From Nitrospira sp. (GTDB taxonomy: Bacteria > Nitrospirota > Nitrospiria > Nitrospirales > Nitrospiraceae): a stretch of 64,000 bases of DNA. The position numbers were made by a program, and so were the translations under genes. Each line of letters opens with the position of its first letter. Position 1 is the first letter of the stretch. Where the stretch lies: positions 310,001 to 374,000 of the forward strand of contig CP060499.1 in the NCBI GenBank assembly GCA_024760525.1. Reading direction: 5' to 3'. Positions 58,494 through 64,000 of this stretch are shown here, piece after piece. The notes under the pieces were generated by a model. It saw only the letters and a program-made list of their open reading frames with translations, was not told the origin of the DNA and did not search any database.

Positions 58494-59695
58494 TGCATGA
58501 CCTGACGGACATCCTCTTTACCCTCTTCATTGTCTTTGTGGCTGCGCAGGTCGGTGCGGAAGTCGCCGGGCGGCTCACGCTCCCTGCTGTGGTCGGCGAG
58601 ATTGCGGCCGGCTGCCTCATCGGCCCTTCGGCGCTGGGCTGGATCCAGATCAATGAGCCGCTGACGGCGCTGGCAGAGATGGGGGTCGTGCTCCTGCTGT
58701 TTTCAGTGGGACTCGAAACTCGCGTCGATGACCTTCGCAAAGTAGGGAAAGTCGCGGGGCTGGTGGGAGTTTCCGGCGTCATCGTCCCATTTGTCATGGG
58801 AGCCGCATGGGCCCTGAGCGAGGGCTTTACGACACAAAAATCCCTCTTTATTGCGGCGGCGTTCGTGGCGACCTCAACCGGAATTACCGCCAAGATCTTG
58901 CGGGACATGAAGATTTTGGACCGCCTGGAAAGCCGGATCATTCTCGGGGCAGCGGTGATTGACGATATTCTCGCCATGCTCATCCTCGGAGTCGTCACGT
59001 CGCTGCAGGATGGCGGCGTCAACCTGGCCAACCTTGGCCTCGTCCTTGTACAGGCGGTCGGCTTTGTGGCTGTTATTGCGCTGGTCGGCACCAAACTCAT
59101 GCGGAAACAATCCGCGCTCCTCGATGTCCCGATCAATCCACTGTCGCCGCTGACGCTTTCTCTCGCTCTCTGCCTGGGATTGGCTGCGATTGCGGCCAAG
59201 ATCGGCCTGGCCGCGATCATTGGAGCGTTTCTGGCCGGGATGGTGATCGCCGAAAGCCAACAGCGTCATACGCTGGAGCACCAACTGTCTCCTATTATGG
59301 CGTTCCTGGTTCCATTCTTCTTTGTGGTGACCGGCGCTCAGGTAGATGTGGGGGCGCTGGCAAGCTGGTCCGCCCTTGGCTCACTCCTCATCGTCACAGT
59401 GCTGGCGGTGGTCAGTAAACTTGTGGGGTGTGGAGGGGGAGCGCTGTCCCTCGGAAGGAAATCGGCTTTGATCGTCGGAATGGGGATGGTTCCTCGTGGA
59501 GAGGTCGGGATCATTGTGGCCAGTCTCGGTCAACAGGCCGGAGTCATTTCTGGGACGATTTATGCGATCATTATTGCCATGTCGCTGCTCACCTCGGTGA
59601 TCGGCCCCACCATCCTGCAAACCCTCCTGGCTGGTTCAGCACCCACCCGGAACGAGGGTCAACAGCCTTTTAACCGGCGGACCATCTCGGAGTAG
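58493..59695 (+). CDS. CPA2-family cation:proton antiporter
   Basis: 400-residue membrane protein with about 12 helices, related to KefB/NapA-type Na+(K+)/H+ exchangers. Landmarks are LPAVVGEIAAGCLIGPSALGWI near residue 30, LLLFSVGLETRVDDL near 67, SLFIAAAFVATSTGITAKIL near 115, the ion-site Asp pair region GAAVIDDILAMLIL near 150, and SALIVGMGMVPRGEVGIIVASLGQ near 320. No C-terminal RCK/TrkA domain, so it is not ligand-gated like KefC. It overlaps the DUF4282 gene and converges with the nuclease gene (37-bp overlap). Confidence 0.93.
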   Translation: MHDLTDILFTLFIVFVAAQVGAEVAGRLTLPAVVGEIAAGCLIGPSALGWIQINEPLTALAEMGVVLLLFSVGLETRVDDLRKVGKVAGLVGVSGVIVPFVMGAAWALSEGFTTQKSLFIAAAFVATSTGITAKILRDMKILDRLESRIILGAAVIDDILAMLILGVVTSLQDGGVNLANLGLVLVQAVGFVAVIALVGTKLMRKQSALLDVPINPLSPLTLSLALCLGLAAIAAKIGLAAIIGAFLAGMVIAESQQRHTLEHQLSPIMAFLVPFFFVVTGAQVDVGALASWSALGSLLIVTVLAVVSKLVGCGGGALSLGRKSALIVGMGMVPRGEVGIIVASLGQQAGVISGTIYAIIIAMSLLTSVIGPTILQTLLAGSAPTRNEGQQPFNRRTISE

Positions 59696-60405
59696 AAGAC
59701 GTCGGCCAGCCGCTCCAAATTCACGCAATCCGCTTCATTATAGCCGAGCAGCCGCTCTTTGGCGGCCTCATCATGGGAGTGCCGCCATCGATTCCACAGC
59801 AGGACCGCGTCATGACCATCCAAGCCGTGCAGATCTGCCGCGCGAGCGATGTCCAGTTGCGCCTCAATTGCCTTTAGTCCGCCTCGATATCCTAGCTGCC
59901 GGCCGACAAAACAAAGGTCAATATGAGGTTGGTTCAGGGGAAGGCCGGGATAGTGCGCGAGCAGCATCGGGACATCAAACGTCGTCCCGCAAAACGTTAC
60001 CAGAAGATCGTATTGCGATAATGCTTCCCCAAGTTGCCGCTGATCCAGCGATTCACCTCGAACGAATGAGGTGAAGCGACCATGGCCGTACAACCCCACG
60101 ACGGTGATGTGTCCGAACGAATCCGTTTCGATATCCAAATACACGGCGCGTTCTCGAAGCCATTCATAGAGCCGCCACTGCTCCCGCTGAGGCAGGACCA
60201 CGCCAAAGTAGCGCGCATCGTCTTGAGAATAGTGAGCATGAGCTTCGGCGACACCTTTGTCATACAATGCCTTCCGGCCTGCGCTGATGCCTCGAATGGA
60301 GGAGGCCGCGAGAAAATGAGACCAGGTGCCGATCCCTTCCAGCCACAGTCGCCGTTCGCTGGTACGCCCTATTCCCGGAAGCAAACAAAAAGTGGATGTA
60401 ATCAT
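59659..60405 (-). CDS. RNase H-like (DEDD) nuclease
   Basis: 248-residue protein of the YprB-like ribonuclease H group. The N-terminus has helix-hairpin-like FCLLPGIGRTSERRLWLEGI. Catalytic acidic residues are in AVYLDIETDSFGHITVVGLYG (DxE) near 90, DLLVTFCGTTFDVPMLLAHYP near 135 and the final YNEADCVNLERLADV near 225. Such enzymes are predicted 3'-5' exonucleases acting on DNA or RNA; the substrate is not known. The 3' end overlaps the antiporter gene on the other strand. Confidence 0.85.
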   Translation of the reverse strand: MITSTFCLLPGIGRTSERRLWLEGIGTWSHFLAASSIRGISAGRKALYDKGVAEAHAHYSQDDARYFGVVLPQREQWRLYEWLRERAVYLDIETDSFGHITVVGLYGHGRFTSFVRGESLDQRQLGEALSQYDLLVTFCGTTFDVPMLLAHYPGLPLNQPHIDLCFVGRQLGYRGGLKAIEAQLDIARAADLHGLDGHDAVLLWNRWRHSHDEAAKERLLGYNEADCVNLERLADVFYSEMVRRLKGC

Positions 60406-60737
60406 GTGAGTCTGTACAAGACTCGTCCGTACATATCCGGATCGTTAACGCACAACCCCGTCCGGCCAATTGTCCACCGGGACCTATGCCGGTTTCAACG
60501 TCCATATGTACAAATCGGACGATGAACTAGATGCTTCAGCGGTCAACTTCCACGATTGGGTCTGTTGCGGGTTTGGTGTTTGTTATAGTGAATCGAAAGG
60601 ATTCGAGCACGGACATCTTCATGCTCTCGTGCGCCGGAGTGACAGACATCCTGGTACAATCATCGGGGAGTGTTCAACCCGAGAGCGCGTAAGCTGCTTG
60701 CGTGGGACGGGCTGTCACCACAGAGAGGAAGGTCGCC
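60406..60737. other. Intergenic region
   Basis: 332 bp between divergent genes. A rightward frame from 60470 overlaps the gene at 60738 in another frame and is a shadow. The segment TTGTTATAGT near 60580 could be part of a promoter but no -35 at proper distance is evident. Confidence 0.3.
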
Positions 60738-61028
60738 ATGTCACGACTTACAGGCAGAATGCTAAGCGGTCTCATATTATTGGCCTCGACAATGGCCAGC
60801 TTACCCAATTCCACACCGGCAGCTCCGCCCGTGCAAGGAGAAGTGGTATCGATTTCAGCCGGTGTTCCGGGAACGATGGTTGTTCGAGACGATAAAGGGC
60901 AGCTTCATATTCTGAGTCTCACACAACAAACACAACTCGGCGCCCAGTTTAAACCGGGAGACAAAGTGCTTGCCTTCATGAGCCCATATGGCGTGAGCGC
61001 GGTTCAACTCCAGGTGGGAGTTCGCTAG
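60738..61028 (+). CDS. Small secreted beta-barrel-like protein
   Basis: 96 residues. Signal peptide (MLSGLILLASTMASLPNSTPA) and a compact domain GEVVSISAGVPGTMVVRDDKGQLHILSLTQQTQLG ... FKPGDKVLAFMSPYGVSAVQ. The strand pattern (value-binding V-x-x-D-x-x-G, then GDKVLAF) resembles small OB-like or DUF5666-type modules and also the units of the secreted protein at 32449. ATG at 60738 after GAGGAAGG. Unknown function. Confidence 0.7.
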   Translation: MSRLTGRMLSGLILLASTMASLPNSTPAAPPVQGEVVSISAGVPGTMVVRDDKGQLHILSLTQQTQLGAQFKPGDKVLAFMSPYGVSAVQLQVGVR

Positions 61029-61094
61029 ACAATCACTATGACCCGCAAAGAAGCGATCGTCACATCGAGACCTCCGCGAACCTGAACTCTACTA

Positions 61095-61601
61095 TCAAAG
61101 CCGCTTGCGAGATTCTCCTGTGAGATCTAGTAAGGGGTCCGGCTGTCCAGAGCTGACCTGCGTTGAGTCAGTCATCGTGGAAGAGTTGTGCCCCTCGGCG
61201 GTCCGTCCGTAGCCGGCCGACCAGGCGTGATTTACGATCAGCGCCCAAGTCTGTTTGCGCGACAAGCTAGGATCGTACATCGAGGCATAGCGGCTCTGCA
61301 TCTCCGCGCGGAACGCCGTTTGCGACACGGCCGGTACACCTGCCAGAACCGCCAGCGAGGTCACGTATTCTCCATTGCCCCGCGCGATGTCGCCGCTCAC
61401 GCTATCATAGGCATAGACCACGAACCGTTCCAATTGCTGACGGGCCTTGGCAGAACCGGGCAGGGCGTTACTCCCCGGCGACGTGCTCGACGTAAAGTCG
61501 CTGGTCAGGTCGAATGGGGCTACAATGGTGTCGGTGGTCGGACCACAAGAAACTCCGCCCATCAAGAGCACTGGAATGAATAGGGCCGCGCCAGCGTTCA
61601 T
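61095..61601 (-). CDS. DUF3015-family lipoprotein
   Basis: 168 residues. Lipoprotein signal (ALFIPVLLMGGVSC) with acylated Cys at 19. The family core is APFDLTSDFTSSTSPG near residue 28, QQLERFVVYAYDSVSGDIARGNGEYVTSLAVLAGVP near 60 and FRAEMQSRYASMYDP near 100, as in DUF3015 proteins. ATG at 61601 has AGGAGGAC upstream. Periplasmic or outer-membrane; function unknown. Confidence 0.85.
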   Translation of the reverse strand: MNAGAALFIPVLLMGGVSCGPTTDTIVAPFDLTSDFTSSTSPGSNALPGSAKARQQLERFVVYAYDSVSGDIARGNGEYVTSLAVLAGVPAVSQTAFRAEMQSRYASMYDPSLSRKQTWALIVNHAWSAGYGRTAEGHNSSTMTDSTQVSSGQPDPLLDLTGESRKRL

Positions 61602-61729
61602 GCTGTCCTCCTAAAATAATGGAGTGAATTGTTGGAGTTTTGAGACCATAACCGCATTTTGCAGGATTCCTGATGCGGAATGGACTAGACAATGCCCTGG
61701 CTCGGAGCGAATTATTTTGTACGTGTGCG

Positions 61730-61951
61730 CTATTCGTGTCGGAATGCAGCGAGGAGCCCCGCCGCGCCGAGCAGCCCGCCTAGGATGATCAGGAACGAGG
61801 AAGTGTCCGGCAGAGTTGCCTCCTGCGGAGGCGCCCAGTCGATAAAAAGGCCGAGCGCGATGAGAATGGCGCCGAGCGCTTGCAAGACCTTCCATCGAAT
61901 CGAAATCCGCCGAAACGTCTGCTGTGATCCTTCTTCAGACTTCCTATCCAT
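61730..61951 (-). CDS. Small two-helix membrane protein
   Basis: About 73 residues: MDRKSEEGSQQTFRRISIRW, then a helix (VLQALGAILIALGLFIDWA), a short loop with PDTS and a second helix (FLIILGGLLGAAGLLAAF) ending in RHE. Two hydrophobic segments flanked by Arg suggest an inner-membrane hairpin; the FLIILGGLLGAAGLLAAFR end resembles PEP-CTERM-like anchors but lacks the PEP motif. An alternative ATG at 61963 exists. Confidence 0.55.
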   Translation of the reverse strand: MDRKSEEGSQQTFRRISIRWKVLQALGAILIALGLFIDWAPPQEATLPDTSSFLIILGGLLGAAGLLAAFRHE

Positions 61952-62149
61952 AGACAGTCTCACCAGCGGTTCAGCATAGCATGGGCTATGGATCGGTGTG
62001 GGAGCGATGTTATATCCAGAGGGTTCCGCAGGGGCGGTTTCCGCATCTGTTCCCCGATAGGCAATTGCCTTGCGGTGTTCAGTTTCCCCGGGACTTCTGA
62101 CAAGAGACCTATGTTTTAGAATGCGCTAAGTGTTACAACACTTGACGAG

Positions 62150-62980
62150 ATGTTCATGGAATGGCTGAAGAAGAGCTGGAATTGGTTCTGGCGGCAAAGC
62201 GTGCTCAACAAGGTCGTCATCCTCGGCCTCTTCGCCGCATTTGTGCCGTTTGTGCTCCCCACGGTCGTAGCTTGGTTCAGACCGACGATGATTCATGTCG
62301 GCGTGTCCTTCTACACGTATGAACGAGGATCCCAATCGCAGGGGATGAATACGCTCTATTTCTTCGAGAGGCGCAACCTCGTGTCCAACTGCAGCATCCG
62401 CCGTGACGAGCAACCTGTTCCGAACGGTCGCGCCAAGGCGCCCGATCCGCAGGCCTGGGTCTTGATCAAGCTGTTGCTCGAAAATGTGGCTGATCGTGAC
62501 ATCACGAATCTCCGGGTCGGTCTGAGGTCTCCCGCCATCAATCAGGGGACGCAGGTGTTGACTGCTCCAAGTTTGATGGCCTCGGGTAACCGGGAAGCGC
62601 CGCCGGACGTGAAGCCCTTGTATGTCCTTTCGATCGCGACTATTCCGGCAGCGAGCTCGGTGGTTGTCAGCTTGAAGACTCCCCTCGATGACAACTTGCG
62701 TGAGTTTATCTATGTCAAACGCCGCCCGGTGACCATTCAGGCTCCCTATGTGTCGGCGGATCAATTCAGGCAGTATCCTCCGATCGTCTCGCGCACAAAT
62801 GCGGTCAAAATGTTGAATCGCGAGGGAGTGTTGCGAACCAATGACGATGCCTTCACCGATGAAAAGCTCCAGGTGACGATGTTGTCTTCGGATGGGCCGA
62901 CCACGAAGGAAGGAGATGCATCGTATCGAATCCTTCCGCGGGCAAAGGTCTGTTCGGAAGCAGAAGCGGGCGTGTGGTGA
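62150..62980 (+). CDS. Membrane-anchored hypothetical protein
   Basis: 276 residues. One N-terminal helix (VLNKVVILGLFAAFVPFVLPTVVAWF) then a soluble beta-rich domain with VLIKLLLENVADRDITNLRVGLRSP, SIATIPAASSVVVSLKTPL and ending LPRAKVCSEAEAGVW. The phrase LENVADRDITNLRV is typical of beta-sandwich domains with DUF11-like or adhesion-type folds. Starts at 62150 or 62156. Unknown function; it converges with the flavoprotein gene. Confidence 0.7.
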   Translation: MFMEWLKKSWNWFWRQSVLNKVVILGLFAAFVPFVLPTVVAWFRPTMIHVGVSFYTYERGSQSQGMNTLYFFERRNLVSNCSIRRDEQPVPNGRAKAPDPQAWVLIKLLLENVADRDITNLRVGLRSPAINQGTQVLTAPSLMASGNREAPPDVKPLYVLSIATIPAASSVVVSLKTPLDDNLREFIYVKRRPVTIQAPYVSADQFRQYPPIVSRTNAVKMLNREGVLRTNDDAFTDEKLQVTMLSSDGPTTKEGDASYRILPRAKVCSEAEAGVW

Positions 62981-63034
62981 CCTTCAACTCCGGAGAACCG
63001 GCGTCGAGTGCGCGAATCGACCCGTCGATCACGG

Positions 63035-64000
63035 TCAGAGCGATGGGATCTTTGCAGTAAGCAGGCTCCTCGCCGCCGACTGCCCGGCCAGCCATCCTGT
63101 CGTCCACGCCCATTGAAAATTGAACCCGCCGATGCGGCCGTCGCAATCGAGGATCTCCCCGGCAAGGTAGAGTCCAGAAACCAGCTTTGATTCCATGTTC
63201 CGATAGTCAATTTCATCCAACGGCACCCCGCCGGCCGTGACTTCAGCAAAGTTCCATCCTCGGTCTCGCTCAATCGGAAATCGAAACCGGGTCAGGGCAT
63301 TCAGTAATCGATGCCGATCGACGCGTGAGACCTGAGCCGCAGCTTTCAGCGGGTCGCAAGAGCAGTGGTGGCAGAGTGAATAGGCGAATCGCTCCGGAAC
63401 CAGCAACGCCATGGTTCGGACCAAGGAACGCTTTGGATGCTCCGTTGCCTGAGCGGCCAACCAAGCCTTCAACTCCTCAGCTGTGCGACTCGGCGCGAAG
63501 TTGGCATAGAGATCTACGGGCATGCCTTGAGATGTCGCCAGCACCCAGAAGCGGCTGGCGTCCATGACCACCGGCCCGCTGATCCCGAAGTGAGTCCAGA
63601 GTAGGCTGCCTGTGCGCCGATCCACTTCTCGACCGCTCACCAGAGTGATCAGCTCCACGTCATGTGACAGGCCTGAAAGTGTCGTGTGAAACATAGAGTC
63701 ATCGAGGACCAGAGGGACCAAGGCCGCTACTGTCGGTGTCACCCGATGGCCGAAGGATCGAACCAGCCGATACCCGAATCCATCGCTTCCCGTTCTCGGC
63801 AAGGACCGGCCGCCGGTGGCGAAGATGACTCGATCCGCGCGTATTGACCCACGGCTATGATCCACGAGAAATTCTGAGTTTGCCCGAGACATGCCACTCA
63901 CACGATGCTCGGGACATATTGCGACACCCGTGAGGCGGGAGCGCTCGAGCAATGCGTGGAGTACGGTGCGCGCCTTGTCGGTCGTGGGAAACAACTTGCC
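63035..64000 (-). CDS. HI0933-family (YhiN/BaiN-like) flavoprotein, C-terminal part
   Basis: The window holds about 320 C-terminal residues; the gene continues past 64000. GKLFPTTDKARTVLHALLE at the first visible codons is the family's GK-F-P-x-x-DKA motif. It is followed by VIFATGGRSLPRTGSDGFGYRL, LLWTHFGISGPVVMDAS, TAGGVPLDEIDYRNMESKLVSGLYLAGEILDCDGRIGGFNFQWAWTTGWLAG: the FAD-binding C-terminal signature. Family members are NAD(P)/FAD oxidoreductases, one of which reduces bile-acid intermediates; most have no assigned substrate. The N-terminal FAD motif lies outside the window. Confidence 0.9.
   Translation of the reverse strand, partial: GKLFPTTDKARTVLHALLERSRLTGVAICPEHRVSGMSRANSEFLVDHSRGSIRADRVIFATGGRSLPRTGSDGFGYRLVRSFGHRVTPTVAALVPLVLDDSMFHTTLSGLSHDVELITLVSGREVDRRTGSLLWTHFGISGPVVMDASRFWVLATSQGMPVDLYANFAPSRTAEELKAWLAAQATEHPKRSLVRTMALLVPERFAYSLCHHCSCDPLKAAAQVSRVDRHRLLNALTRFRFPIERDRGWNFAEVTAGGVPLDEIDYRNMESKLVSGLYLAGEILDCDGRIGGFNFQWAWTTGWLAGQSAARSLLTAKIPSL

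Noticed and set aside
60470..60895. Open frame of 141 codons on the plus strand
   Set aside because: It overlaps the better-supported secreted protein gene at 60738 in another frame and has no SD or family-like sequence.
1..64000. CRISPR array or prophage
   Set aside because: No regularly spaced identical repeats of 25-40 bp and no capsid, portal, terminase or integrase genes were seen.

Overview
The window reads as a GC-rich Gram-negative chromosome, most likely from the genus Nitrospira or a close relative in Nitrospirota. That assignment is an inference from the mix of genes: outer-membrane functions (LptE, several lipoboxed lipoproteins, Slp-like protein), RNase Y with YmdB, TTG-initiated ZapA, paired M16 peptidases, a 31-residue COX24-type ribosomal peptide and many single-domain response regulators. 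No rRNA is present, so it cannot be fixed from the window itself.

Positions 1-42,000 are mainly ordinary core genome, densely packed on both strands. In order: the N-terminal part of polyphosphate kinase, an orphan HigA-like regulator, an MsbA-type exporter, nadB, a lytic transglycosylase, pabC-pabB, the F0 half of ATP synthase (atpI-B-E-F, with no F1 genes attached), larE, a catalytic/non-catalytic M16 pair, rlmN, an Slt-type transglycosylase, zapB-like/zapA, a 540-bp intergenic stretch, rny-ymdB-xseA-xseB-tlyA, a sugar epimerase, a TcmP/DUF5131 (three-Cys-motif) pair, aat, an ECF sigma/anti-sigma module, der, an IMP/GMP-type nucleotidase, leuS-lptE-holA, rpsT, pyrF and tRNA-His.

Positions 42,100-58,000 are accessory. 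They hold an AbiE toxin-antitoxin pair with a strong promoter, then a fluC fluoride-channel cassette. That cassette has a fluoride riboswitch, a decayed ynfA gene, and one copy of a ~90-bp hairpin repeat on each side. Next comes about 11 kb of very small genes that belong to a few locally duplicated families. Family P is three copies of a ~93-residue exported protein ending in VFHPPLT, two of them followed by a receiver-only response regulator. Family X is two copies of a ~97-residue protein. Family Y is a ~60-residue domain found singly, doubled and as a decayed fragment. This duplicated array is the best candidate for an undescribed system. It also contains a RelE fragment, a Lys-rich histone-like protein, and a small gene that appears to start with ATC.

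Positions 58,000-64,000 return to more ordinary content: a zinc-ribbon/DUF4282 membrane protein overlapping a CPA2 proton antiporter, an RNase H-like nuclease, small secreted proteins including a DUF3015 lipoprotein, a membrane-anchored hypothetical, and the C-terminal part of an HI0933-family flavoprotein cut by the window end.
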